Assembly: GCA_018340805.1 (NCBI GenBank)
Contig: JACMZG010000008.1
Location: forward strand, 30,455,847 to 30,519,846
DNA from: Microvelia longipes
Lineage: Eukaryota > Arthropoda > Insecta > Hemiptera > Veliidae
Reading direction: 5' to 3'
DNA: 64,000 bases
Shown: positions 13,741-26,200 of the stretch, piece by piece
Numbering within the stretch: position 1 is the first letter of the stretch
Layout: every line of letters starts with the position of its first letter
The notes under the pieces: generated by a model
Databases searched by the model: none
Told to the model about the DNA's origin: nothing
What the model saw: only the letters and a program-made list of their open reading frames with translations
Program-made: the position numbers and the translations under genes

Positions 13741-14189
13741 TTAAAGAAATTTACTAAGCAAGCGACAAAACACAGTATCATTACACCCAAGCACTATAAG
13801 CGAATTCCCTCGAGAATAAAAATGAGGTGATTCGTATGGCGGGAAATGGTCAAGAAAAAAATTGATTTTGCAGAACCTTATACATACATACATTAATGTA
13901 TGTATTTCTAGCGGAATTTTGTAAACACGCTATTTTCCGAACGGAATAATGTTCCTTGGTCAACTTGGTACAAACATCGACTATGAGGATTTAAAGATAT
14001 ACTATTGAAAACTATATCGTTAAGACGTCCTTTTACCTGGTTTGATGAGCCAATGAAGTTTCAAAAATTACTCTCAGGGTTAAATATGTTTTAATAAAAT
14101 ACAAAAATAAATAACATGTAAATACAAAGTTTACATTTTTTTAATTAATGGTAAATGAAAAAGTTTTTAAATATAATATTGGTAATAGT

Positions 14190-14360
14190 TTGATTAGGTG
14201 AATGCCTTGATGGGTGACCCCTGAGAATAAAACGGGCATATATACTGTCTGGCATATTGAAGCGAAGAAATACTGCAATTTTAGTAAGGTGATTCTAATA
14301 TCCCGAGGACGCAGCGATTCCGGTGTGGCAAGTAAAGTTCCGAAATACCTCGTATCCATT
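14190..14360 (+). repeat. 5S-like dispersed repeat, copy 3 (fragment)
   Basis: Plus-strand fragment with 'ttgatgggtgacccctgaga' (about 14207-14226), matching the 5S box C region, followed by a diverged form of the family tail (GAGGACGCAGCGATTCC). Confidence 0.6.
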
Positions 14361-16633
14361 TGTTTTACACGATACGAACGAAATTCTCCATCCTAAGCTT
14401 TGATTTCCATACCTGATTTTAACGTTTGTTCAACTAATTTTACAAATTAGTTTGATGCTTTGCAAAAAAATTTTCTCCAGGTTCTTATTCACTCAGCGAT
14501 TAGTAATTTGTAACGTCTTTTGCGCTGAGTGGCAAGCAAATTATGAAAGAATTACAATTTTTATGGCGTACATTTTTTGCAACGAGTGTTGCAACTAAAA
14601 TAAATTATTTTTTACAAGTGTTTATATTTAAACTTATTAATTTAATGAAATATCATAAGTCAAAAGGGGATATTCAGTTTGATTTTATGTTAATATTTGA
14701 AACAGAGAGTCAGACAAATAAACTCAGTTTGGAGAACCTATGCTACTGAATACATTTTTTAAAAAAAGCTGTTCAGCAGTTAAGGTATTAACGTGAAAAT
14801 ATTACTTCGCTTGTGGTAGAAAAAGTTAAAAACTGGAGAGACTTCGTAGTTTTAATTATTTGTAATGGACTTCATTCACGCTCATTCTAATCATCTAAAA
14901 AACTGTCTTCCATCACGGAGTGCACTAAGGACAAATTCAAAATGTCCTCGTATGTTAATATCATTGGCTTTGGCTGTAATGCGTCAACGTAAAATGAAGA
15001 AAGGAAAAACACCGTTTTCGAACATACTTTTCACAAATCCTATTTGATCAATTCAGATCATTTTATGTTTAATTTGGCTACATAAGACATTGACCGCTAC
15101 TGTGTTCCTAAATACTTAGTAGCCTAAAATAAATATACAATGACAGTTCCATTCAAATTTTGATTTGACGGAGCATAAGGCTGCTAGTTTTTAAATAAAA
15201 AAATTAAATATATTTACTTATTATAATTATATAATATATCAATAACACCAGAGCGGTTGTGATAAAAGCGGTTGTGATTTTTTTTCAGGAGGAACGCAAT
15301 TATTAATACTAAGTAACAAATAATTATGATTTATGGAGTAAAACTGTACCGCTATTACAAATTTAATTGTAGTTTCAACGTTTAATCCAAATATGCCGAC
15401 CGATTTATCCTACCATGTTTACTCGTCGAGAAAAACGCAACTAAACATTTTACTAAGTACGCCACGTAAGCATTTTTGACGAAAATTGTACTATCTCATT
15501 TAGGACAGAACTAACCTTTTAGCGTTTCTTATTAAGTTTTACACCCAGAATACAACACTACTTTTAGTTTTACATGTTAACTTGTAGAGAAAAGTCAATA
15601 ACAACATTTGAACACACGGCTGGAACGAAATCAGCGTTACGTCTTACCGCTGTTTCGCAATGTCAAAATAGCAACAAAAATTCTACCTGGTTGTTAATAG
15701 TAATAAACAAATTCATAAGTGTATTGTTTGTTCAAAATCCACTGATAAAATAAAGAATAATAGTAAGGGTAAGCAGAGAAAATTTGATATGAGAAATATA
15801 AAATGTATTTTTAGTCAATAAAGGCAAGTCATAATTGATTATTTCAAGTAATTAAATACCTATAGAAATAAGGTAAATCAAAATATGTCGGGTATTTTAT
15901 GGGTACAAAATAGGAACGCTTTTTACACAGTCACTCTTAAGAACAATAATTACCATTCTATAGAGAAATGAGAAATAGAGGTTGAAACTATTATGTGAAC
16001 AATCAGTATGTAGTGTTAAGATAAATAAAGTAGGATTTTAAGTCGGGGTAATAAATATTTATTGCTTGTACGAAAATTAAAAATTGAAAGGGATAAAATC
16101 AAAGAGAAAAGGTTATAGTTAATAAATAAAAATGCATTAATTATAGGATTTCCTTACCCTACAAACTACCTTACAGGGAAGATAAACAATAATATACAAT
16201 CCTTTGTATAGGTGTGGTCTAATGCAAAAATTAAACTAGTAATATTACACCAAAATTAGTTAAATAAAAATCAATGTTTTAAATAGTCATATTTTTAATC
16301 AAAATTACTGGTATTCGACCTACCAAGTTTAATGTGTGACTGACTGTATACAGTTCAATTTTTAGCGTACACATTATTCAGCCCAGCAGAATATGTCTAG
16401 TATCATAAATGTTGTTTAATAAAGAGTAATATTGAGTTTTTAAGCATAATATCAAAATTGGAAGAGGGTAGACTCATAACCATTATTTGCAGAGCATCTG
16501 TACAAAATTTTACATCCCTAACACAAATAGGAATGAAGCAATTAATTAGGGAAATTAAAATAGCACAGCCTTAATATCTTACCTAGTTTACACAAGTTTA
16601 TATTGTGTAAACATATCAATTTAGGGTCAATAA

Positions 16634-18364
16634 TATGGCTGCAAATGTATTTCATTGCACTCATCAATAAACAAATAATACTATAACATCATCATAACAT
16701 AACAACAGAAATAATACTACACTAGTTTTGTATTGAACTTGTCAAACAAATCAATTTAGGGTCCACAAAAATTGTAGTATTTCCCATTGTTGCAGTAACT
16801 TTAAGTATTGCATCAAATTGGTTAAAATACAGAAGGCTTGTAAAGTGAACTAAACAAAAAATCAGGGCTCTAATGTTCTGAAAGAAAACCCCTTGTTTTT
16901 TATTTTGAGCAAGCATTGAAGATAAGATGATGATAATTATGAAAAGACTTATTAACAGGCAGTGATTCGTATTTTCTACAGGCCAAGCATTTTCAATCCT
17001 GATGGGGTATTGATTCAATCCAGGCTCCTCATAAAAATGAGAGTTAAAGGTTTTAATCGATTAACCAAATATTTAATAATATACAACACAGATATTAGGC
17101 AATTTACTCACCTCAGAATTGTACATTCTGAGACTAGCAGAATAATCCCAACGCAATGACCAAATGGTCAACAACAGTCAGATGCAGAAGAACAAGTGAA
17201 GCACAAGATACATTTAACTATTAAACTAGAAAACTGAACTGACAATAGGCAGAGAGGGTCAATTTTATTTGATTGAGAACTGAATCAAATAACCCGAAGG
17301 GCCTAAGAAAAATGTGTAGGAATTCTTTTTGTTATGCATGAGTGGTGTTATGTAGTTCTGTAAAACTTGTGAAAAACAGGCACATCCCAGGCCCCAGAAG
17401 AAGAGCAGTTGGAATTATGCATAATGTATAATTCTATTATACACTCCGAAACAATGTTGTCCAAGCTTTAAGTATTTAGTCAGTTATTAATGGTTGAACC
17501 AAAATTATTGGAGATTGAGTATGGGGGAATGTCACAATTAAATACTGAAGTGTGCTATATTCAATATTAAAAACATTAAACTAATATTTGATTTTGCTTG
17601 TTATATTTGTATCATGTTTTGGTTATATTGAGATAGGCACAGTCATGCCTGAAATATAACACAAAGTGAAGTCTTTGTTAGTTTATTATAGAAATAAAGC
17701 CTCATCAAAATCCACTACAATAGAATAAATATTTAAGCTAATTTAATTGTAAATAATTTATTGAGGACATCAGTAAAATATGCACTTAACAGCCACATAA
17801 GTTTCAGTAAAATACAAACTTATAATGAGGCAATAAAATATGTATTTTTGCAGCAGCGGGTGTGAAGTGTAACATACGTCCAGTATATAACTCGTATAAG
17901 CGACTCTCAGTAATTCAAACATTAAATAGGTTTTGTTGAGGGCCTTAAAAACCTCTGTAATACGGCTGCAAATTTATTTTTATTGCAGACATTAATAAAC
18001 AAATAACAACAGTAACAATACTACACTCCACACAGCTGAGTTGCATAATGCCGTAGTGTTTTCATTTAAACACACAGAATTACATAACTCATTCTTATCA
18101 TGTACTATATAAACAAAATAACAAATGTCAATAAGAAAGTAACGGAAAGCAGAATGTAAAGGGTATAGAATATCGAAAATCACATGAAAATAAAATATCA
18201 AGGATTGATTGCCGATTGTGTACTTGTGACATTACAAGTAAGGTTTTTCCATTATACACTCTGAAACAATCTTGTCCAAGCTATTAGTTATTTTAGTTAT
18301 TAACGGTTGAACCAAAATTCTTGGGGATTGAGTTTGGGGGAATGTCACAATTAAATACTGAAGT
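16634..18364. repeat. local direct duplication
   Basis: Two modules appear twice. 'ggctgcaaatgtatttcattgc' and what follows at about 16634-16735 resembles 17962-18030. 'caatgttgtccaagct' to 'aaatactgaagt' at 17437-17551 matches 18253-18364 with few changes. Spacing is about 1.33 kb for the first pair and 0.82 kb for the second, so the second copy is shorter. Confidence 0.7.
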
Positions 18365-18584
18365 AAAAGTATTATATCCCATTCAGATCATACAACACCA
18401 CAATGTAGCAGTTTGAGAATATCTAAGTTTTAGAACAGTCTACAATCCCTTAAGTAACATTAAAACATAACATAGAAAACTATTACATTGTAACATACAA
18501 AACCAAATATAGTACTTTGATATGGTATAGGATGTCTATAGAATATTCTAGTATACACTATAACAGTACTTAAAAAATACTTAC

Positions 18585-19412
18585 AGATGGAGGTTGATTT
18601 CTATAAGGAGGATTCTGCTGAGAGTAGGGAGGCATAGGCCTTGGAGGCGGCCAATTTTGACCATAAGGCATACCTCCAGGAGGAGGTTGTTCTCCGCTTT
18701 TAGGCATGCCGTATTCACCATAATTATTTGGATAACGATTGTGCACTGAATTTGACTGCAGTAACTGATTAAGAGTGGGTGTGCCAGCAGGAGGAGAGTT
18801 CATTCCTTGAGAAGGCATGAACCTCTGTTGAGGAAAGCCAGGACGAGGAAGGGGCTTTGAACCGGCACCTCCGCCACTGTAAGGATGCCTCATACCAGGT
18901 CCGAAATGTCCGTAAGAATTACTTTGGTGCATTGGTTCTGAAACCATATGCATACCCGCACTGTCAGGGTGCATAAAATTCCCTCGTTGCGGGAAGGGTA
19001 GGCCGTAGCCTTGCATATTGGCTCCGCTTTCGGGCGGAATCTTACCGTAATTAACATCACTTGAGGTCGATTCGGCATTGTGACTGTAAGGTTTTTCCGA
19101 ATTATTAACCTTAGAGCCGTTATCGTCCGAACTATTAGTATTTTGTTCGTTATTATTGACGGGAGGACCCGAATCCTGACGGAATTGACTCATGTCGACA
19201 GAAATATTTTGGGCTGGCTTCATACCTTTTCCACCGCCTGCATCTGACCCTAGGACGCCGCGGCCACTATTTTTATCTGTTCCATTTTGTAAACTATTAT
19301 TTGCGGACGAAGGAGATTGTTCCTGCGGTACTATATCCCGATTCACGTCATTTTGCTGTGGTTCGGCTTGCGTTGCAGCCATGTTAGGCAGAGCCTCTAT
19401 CGCTGCCAACAC
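18585..19412 (-). CDS. osa: osa / ARID1 homologue, first coding exon (N-terminal 276 codons)
   Basis: Osa/ARID1 is the large ARID-domain subunit of the BAP (SWI/SNF) chromatin-remodelling complex in the nucleus. This exon encodes a disordered Ser/Asn/Gln/Pro/Gly-rich N-terminus. The diagnostic piece is TPTLNQLL at residues 211-218, followed by a Tyr/Asn/Gly stretch, matching the conserved TPTLNQLL segment of ARID1A/B; the C-terminal part is Pro/Gln/Tyr-rich with PPYSQQ-type motifs, as in that family. Codon 276 is followed directly by a consensus GTAAGT donor (minus strand, from 18584), so the exon ends in phase 0. The first Met is at 19412; a second at 19382 (MAATQ) looks more like the vertebrate MAAQ start and is an alternative. 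The ARID and C-terminal domains must lie beyond the left edge, leaving an intron of at least 18.5 kb. The family call rests on recalled similarity. Confidence 0.85.
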
Positions 19413-20210
19413 CCCGCCACTGCAAACACATCTAGCTTTTTACGTTATACCGAAAATGTTCGAACGCCACTGCACTAAAAACCATTTTATTCCCATCACT
19501 TATTCACACACATTGTTTTAAAGCCTTTTTCCGCCGGTTAAAACATAAACACTTCCGTACCGACACATTTTATATTGACACTAAACATTATTTCGCATTA
19601 CTACATCAATAGCTGGATAGCGCGAAAGGAGGTTAGGGCAGAAGGTTATTATCTCCGTTCACGACAATAACAAATTCTTATACGGCACTCAGAGACACGG
19701 TCAACTTTACGACGTTTACTAAAATTAATATAATGAAATTACAAACACTTATAAATAAAAAATATAAAACTAAATCAATAGAATCGTCCAAAAACTGAGA
19801 GAAGTTAGAGACTACTTTCTCCGTCGGCCATTACGGTGGAGAATCCTGTATATTTGCGGGGTCTACCACCGTAGTCAAGTTAGAATCGATCTTTGTTAAA
19901 ATGCTTAAAAAAATATAAATACACCAGTAAAAAAAATTAAAACTACACCAAAATTTTAGTTTTTAAATGCGCAATAATTAAATTATTTAACTTCAATTTA
20001 AATCAACAAAAATTAAAATAAATAGATTTTATTAAGTTAAAATTTTCATTACAGAGCGCAGCACCATACAGGCTCGTTCATCTTTGAAAAATTGTAATTT
20101 AATTCGTGGAGGTTTCAAACCTTACGTTATTTTTACACGTTTCAATTACTGAAAGTATTGATAGAAAATAGTTATTTTACTAGTTTTTCATTAATTTTTA
20201 TTATTTAACA
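19413..20210. promoter_or_regulatory. divergent osa / jagunal promoter region
   Basis: About 800 bp separates the start codons of osa (minus) and jagunal (plus). The centre is locally richer in GC (around 19620-19870), with CGGCCATTAC near 19825, which contains the GCCAT core used by Pho/YY1-type factors. No convincing TATA box was seen for either gene, fitting CpG-containing housekeeping-type promoters. 'cattacag' just before 20055 could be the acceptor of a 5' UTR intron of jagunal. Confidence 0.5.
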
Positions 20211-20299
20211 ATGGCTTCAAGAGGTGGCCCCATGGTTATGGGAACTGATGGAACTGATTTTAACCATAGACAACGAGTAGCAGCCCAATATCAGATTAG
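20211..20299 (+). CDS. jagn: jagunal coding exon 1
   Basis: Encodes the 29-residue cytosolic N-terminus plus two bases. The ATG begins the conserved MASRGGPM motif. The donor is AG|gtatat; the next exon supplies the third base of a Ser codon. Confidence 0.93.
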
Positions 20300-23200
20300 G
20301 TATATAGTCTTAACTTTAGCAAACATTTGTTCTTTTTTCATAGTGGCTGCAGGATTTTTGTGTTCAGTGCCAGACACACCCTTATTCTTTGCATTTATAA
20401 TGTATGAGCTGTTTTGTTTAAGTTATTTCTGGTCTTTCTGTTGTTTATAAATTCAGTTAGCGAATAGTAAAATATTACTTTTATCTGTAAGCGACCTGTT
20501 GTTTTAAGCTTCAGATAGCCCCACCAGCTTGTTGTTTATGTGCTGTTTTTTAATTGTACATTTTCATTATGTTAAACTCACGGCTTAAGTCTAGAGGCTC
20601 TACATAATCAGGGTATGGGCAACTCAGGCTCAATTCTGATTGACCTGGTTATAACCTCCTCTTGGTTATTTGATTGAATGGTTATAAAAAAATTAACTAA
20701 AACTAGCAGAAGAAGGACTTTAACTTTGTTTCAAAGGGTCTGAAAGTATGGTATGTTTCTGTGCTACCATTATGCCTGTAGGCAAGCCTTTCTAAATGAA
20801 AATAGAATAAAATTTGTTTTAACTATAGTGGAATAGAACAACAAGTGAACCGACTCCCCTAAAAAACTTGTTCGAGTTCCCAAATATCAATTTTGAAATA
20901 AAAATAGAGTTATCTCGATATTTTAACAATGGCTGCAACTCTGTAAATAACAGAAAATTGATGTATGTCATAATATTTTGTAAACAAACCCTCTGTGATG
21001 ATTTATTTGCGCCCAAAAAATAAAAATTGTATGGTTTTGAACATATTTCTGTTACCTAATGTAACCTTTATCAATAAATGGCAACAAGGCATTAAGCACT
21101 ACCTCCTTTTAGATTACAATTATATTTTAGACTGAAGTCCACTAGATATATTAATTATCAATTTATTAATATTTTTATGAACCAGTATGTGTCTTACTGC
21201 CGAGCCGTGCACTAGATATATTATATATATTCTTTAAATGTTAATTTCATATTAATGTACGTTTATATTATAATTAATGTAACATTTATTTATTTATTTA
21301 AGTTGTCCCAGCACAACATAGCTATGTGGCGACAAGTCTAATTTGAACTCTGCAATTATATTTGATAATGATACAAATTCAAGTAAGTAAGGAAAGTGAA
21401 CTTTTGGGTTCTGAAAGCGTGAATTCTGGTCCAAAAAGTGAGTTGGAAGAAAGTGTTCACTCAAATTCAAGTGGAAATTCTACAACTCCCGATATCATGG
21501 CACCTCAAAATCACGGTTTAAGTCCTACATTTGACAGCAAGTCCAATAAGTGGCCAGTTTTTAAGGTTCAATTAACACAATATTTTTTAGTAGGTGGTGT
21601 TTCCACAGCTGAAAAGGAAAGAGCCATATTGCTTACTGCATTTATCAAAGACACATATATTACCTAAAAACATTTGCATACCACATGAACCAGATAAAAC
21701 ATTCGAAGAACTTCTTTGATTGCTCGATTCTTATTTCACCCCCGTTGTTTCTACATTTGCGGCTGGAATAAATTTTTATGCAGCACGGCTTTGCAAAATA
21801 AATCAGTGGCTTCTTGGGCTGCTAAAGTAAAATCATTAGCAGTACTGTGTGAGTTTCAGACTGAACTCAGCACCGTTATGAGAGACTTTTTGTCACTGGC
21901 ATCGGATCAGGACCTATTTAAGACCGACTTTTAGAAGAAAATGCTTCAAAAACTACTTGTACTTTTGCCTCACTGTTGGGAACTGCTCTTGCTAAAGAAG
22001 CTGCACTAAATGATAGAGTTAACCTCGCTAACCAAACTGTTGTCTCAAAAATAAAAAAGTATCAGTACCTACACTAAATAAGTAATCTCTCCCTTTAAAA
22101 CAGGGAGCTTAAACCTAAATATTTTTAACATAGAAATATTCCTCTGGCTTTGAAAAGTAAAGTTGAAGCTGAAATAGATAGACTTGTGAATAGCGGGGTA
22201 CTGACACCAGTCAAATTTAGTGACTGGACGACTCCTATTGTGCTCGTCATAAAAACAGATAATAATAAGGATTTGTGGAGATTTTAGGATAACTGTAAAT
22301 AAAGAATGAGAACCTCTCCGTTATCCTTTGCCTAAGATAGATAATTTATTTGGACAAGTCAAGGGTGTGACTTTGTTTAGTAAAATTGACCTTAAAGACC
22401 AGCAGTTGAAAGTCGATGACGACACTAAAAAATATTTGGTAATCTCCACACACAAAGGCTTATTTTCTTACACTAGACTACTAGACTCACTTATGGAATT
22501 GCCTCTAGTGGCGCCATTTTCCAAAAAGAGCTTGAGCAAGTGCTACCAGGCATACCTGGTGTATATATATATATATATATTCCAGGACGACATATTATTA
22601 GCTCATAAAGACAAAGTTAAACATGAAAATATTTTAAGAATTGTTTTTACAAAATTAAATGAGTGTGTTTTTAAATTAAAACTACCAAAATGTATGTTTT
22701 TTCAAAGTTCAATAACTTATCTAGGCCATTTCATAGATAGTAACGGACTTCATACTTCTGATGCTCACATTGCCCCTTTAAAATAGGCGCCTATTCCCAC
22801 TAATGTGACGGAACTTAAATATTTTTTAGGTATGATCTCATTCTATAGCAAATATTTAAATGGAGCTTCAGAAATACTTTATCCCGTGTATAAAATACTA
22901 AAAAAAGTTTTGAATGAATGTCAAAAGTCTTTTGAAACTTACGAAACAGCTTTAACTAGTGCTCCTATATTGGCGTACTACGATCCTGATAAGCATATTA
23001 AACTAACTTGTGATGCTTCAGAAAAATGTTTAGGCGCAATTTTATCTATTGTAGACAAAAATGATTCAGGAAGGCCTGTGGCTTATACATCACGTGTATT
23101 AAGCAGTGCAGAGTCTAATCATTCTCAAATAGAGAGAGAGGCAGCAGCCATTATTTACGGCATAAAGAAGTTCAGTGATTATTTAATTGGTCAAAAGTTT

Positions 23201-26200
23201 ACAACTGTCACGGACCATAAGCCTCTCTTAACCATTTTCGGTGATAAAAAAGGCATACCCGTAATAAGCGCTAACATATGGTCGCATATAATTGCTGCTT
23301 ACGACTATGATACAGAATTTGTAAACTCAAAACAAAATAAGGCTGATTATTTATCGAGGATATCAGTGATATCCTGATCCTAATCTGGTTAAGGATACTT
23401 CCCCTTCATCTTATTTATTTTACATTATAAACAATTTTCCAGCATTAATAGATATTGGAAACACATAAGTAAAGAAACTCGTGTTGATCCAATTTTGTCA
23501 AAATTAAGGGTTGGCCTGTTTAGTTAATATTACGGAGACATTTAGATCAAATCATTTCTTATTCTTCATCGAAAGCTATAAATAATAGATTTGTACTATC
23601 ATAAAATGAAAATAATGTAACCAAAACTCCTGGGAAAACTGATAGTTCTTCTACGTGGTAAAAAATACTAAACCAAATGGTGGTTCAATGAATGTACACC
23701 AGAAAATCCAGATCATCAGTACATGAAGAAGATTATTCAATCTTAGCAGAATTATTCAATCTCTTGTAGCTGCTATTCAGCTGCCACAAATTTCCGCAAT
23801 GCTCGAAGTAGTAAGGAGATTCTGGCCTCGGTTAGTCGCACATATAATTTCTCCAACTAACTGTAGAACTGTACTGTCTAGGACCACCAAACATAGCAGA
23901 GTCTACTATTAGAGTGCATAGTTCTTGCTTGTCTCTCTTTACCTACCTATAAAACTTTACTTTTAGTTAGTATTGAGCTAGATGCTAACATTGCTTCATC
24001 TGCAAGTCAAACAGATCTACCAATGGTACAATGTTGAAGCCTTTCAACATTAGATCATGTCAGATATACTTTTTTGAGCTCTAATTTTCTCTGGAAGCTG
24101 GTTTTCTGAGGAAATCTGTTGTGTGTTGTGTTGCAAGAAGCCCCCCTACACCATCTCTTTCTGACCTTGTCAAGGGGATGACTGAGGCCAAGATTTGTTA
24201 CCCTGGGTGTCTCTTTGGGAAGTTCAACAGATCTTTCATCCCTCCAAAACCAACTTCATGGGTTGGAAGGTGAGATTTTCTTCTACAATGGTAGAGGGAA
24301 ATATGTCATATCATTATAGAGTAGTTCCAGAATTACAATTTCAAAATTGGATCCGAAATGGCATAAAATATACCGAACTATATGCTGAAAAGCAGAAAGT
24401 TTCTACCAGCTCTCTGGCGAGTTCACTGTTAAATTTATCGTAATGTACATTGCTAATAGTGTTTTGTTGATTTCAAATCATTGATATTATTTTTCTTATC
24501 AGAATTGAAAGATCAGGTGAGCTCAAAACCAAACAGATACTATTTAAGTTTAGACCACCTATGCTATGGAAGAGATTTTGTATTGGTTAATGTAAATTAC
24601 TACGTTTAGAGGGAAGTGATGTGCATGGTTTCAAGGTGTACTGACACAGTGTTTTTGTATTCATCAAATTGCTCTGTCATTGTTTGACTTAAAGTAAAGG
24701 CTTGAACTTTTTAAAGGGCTTAAAAATTTTATAGATGAATTGCTCTTTTTAAATTTTTGATATCCTTAAAAACACATTAAAAACTGTATTAAGGGATTTA
24801 TTCTATGGTTTTAAATGTTGCGTAGACCAAATTTGAAGCTTCAGTTCGTGCAATAATAAAAAAAGTTTGTTTAATGTCACTAGATCTTCAAGGTAGACAT
24901 TATACAGTAAACACATGATAAAATAACGGAACTTGGTGATCTAAGGCCAATTTAAAAAATAAACTTATTATAAAAAAAAATTGCGTTTATTGTCCTAGTG
25001 TATTTTCTCTTAGTGGCTCTACACCTTTAAGAACTTTTATATTGGTTCCCATTGTTTCCATCCAATGGATGAACTTAGTTCAATCAAGGTATTACAACCA
25101 CAGAGTATATTGTTCACCGTATTTTTGCTTTCATTTCTTTAAAATATAATTTTTACTGCCTTGTCAAATCTCATTTTCCAATTTTATAGACTAATTTTTA
25201 TCCTGGTACATGAATATGGAATATCAAGAACCTTAGCTAATTTCTTGTAATTGCATTTTGTGAAGATTTTTAATTTTAATATTTTATTTTATTTACTTTT
25301 GTTTACAGTGCTCAAAATAAATCTCGCTTGAAGTATTGCATATTTTTTCACTATCTTTTATTTTTTGCAATGCTTGCAAAACTGTCTGCAGATATTTTGG
25401 ATAAATTAGATATTTTTATTCTTGAAATTGAAGAACTACAAATACCCAAAGTAAGTTTCTTTTGCTATATATATATGGCTGCTGTTAAGAGGGTAGAGAA
25501 TTGTCAAATGCTTTGATTGCGTAGTTATAGGATATTTTGAACAATTTGATGTATGGAATTGCTAAAGACTGTAAGGTTTACTGTTAAATAGGTTGTGTTT
25601 CAATAATTTTTAATTATAAATTTGATGTTTATTAGTAAGTTCATTGTGAAGTTTAATAGTTTTTTTGTGCAGTTGTTCATAAATAGTTTCAATTTAATTC
25701 TGTTTTGAATATACTTGTTTTTGTCCAATTAACAACATTGAGGATGTTCACTACTTGAATGGAAGACTGCTTAGAATGTCTTTTGACCATGATATTTTGT
25801 ACTTAATTATTTTCATATGGTTTTCCATGAAGTTTATTTAAATTTAAACCTGCTAATGAGAAATCAACTGCCAAGTTCTGTCTCATTATCAGCATTAGTT
25901 TAAATTTTACCTGATATTTTCTATTCTATTCAAAAATGTATTTGTAAGCAAGCTATTGTCCTTGAGTCATAACTAAATTTAATTATCTTTGTTTATTTAG
26001 TTATTTCAAAGGGACTTTAATGTGAAGATTCTATGTTTCACTAAAAACAGTATTATTAGTTTCATAAGTTTAAGGCATGATTTTGCTAATTTATTAGAAG
26101 GCGGCATCCTCTTTTCATTCCACACTCAATCCATATAAGACAGATGTCATTCCCAATCTTTTATAAAATCATATCTTATCTATAGATAAAATTTGTAGAT

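Larger units (their letters stand above)
1..18584 (-). other. osa intron 1 (partial), no recognisable coding exon
   Basis: This stretch follows the splice donor of the osa first coding exon. On both strands I saw no ORF with the Pro/Gln/Gly-rich or ARID character expected of the next osa exon, and no other conserved gene. The DNA is AT-rich, with purine-rich patches on the plus strand near 10.0-10.7 and 12.2-12.8 kb. Named contents are listed separately: a CTCF-like site, hairpins, a microsatellite, a minisatellite, 5S-like repeat copies and a local duplication. Between these I see only unassigned AT-rich sequence. An additional small gene or noncoding exon cannot be excluded. Confidence 0.6.

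Noticed and set aside
19192..19521. 109-residue plus-strand ORF
   Set aside because: It is antisense to the osa first exon and has no recognisable features.
24195..24443. 82-residue ORF after the gypsy element, considered as integrase
   Set aside because: No HHCC or D,D-35-E signature is readable, so it was left unassigned.
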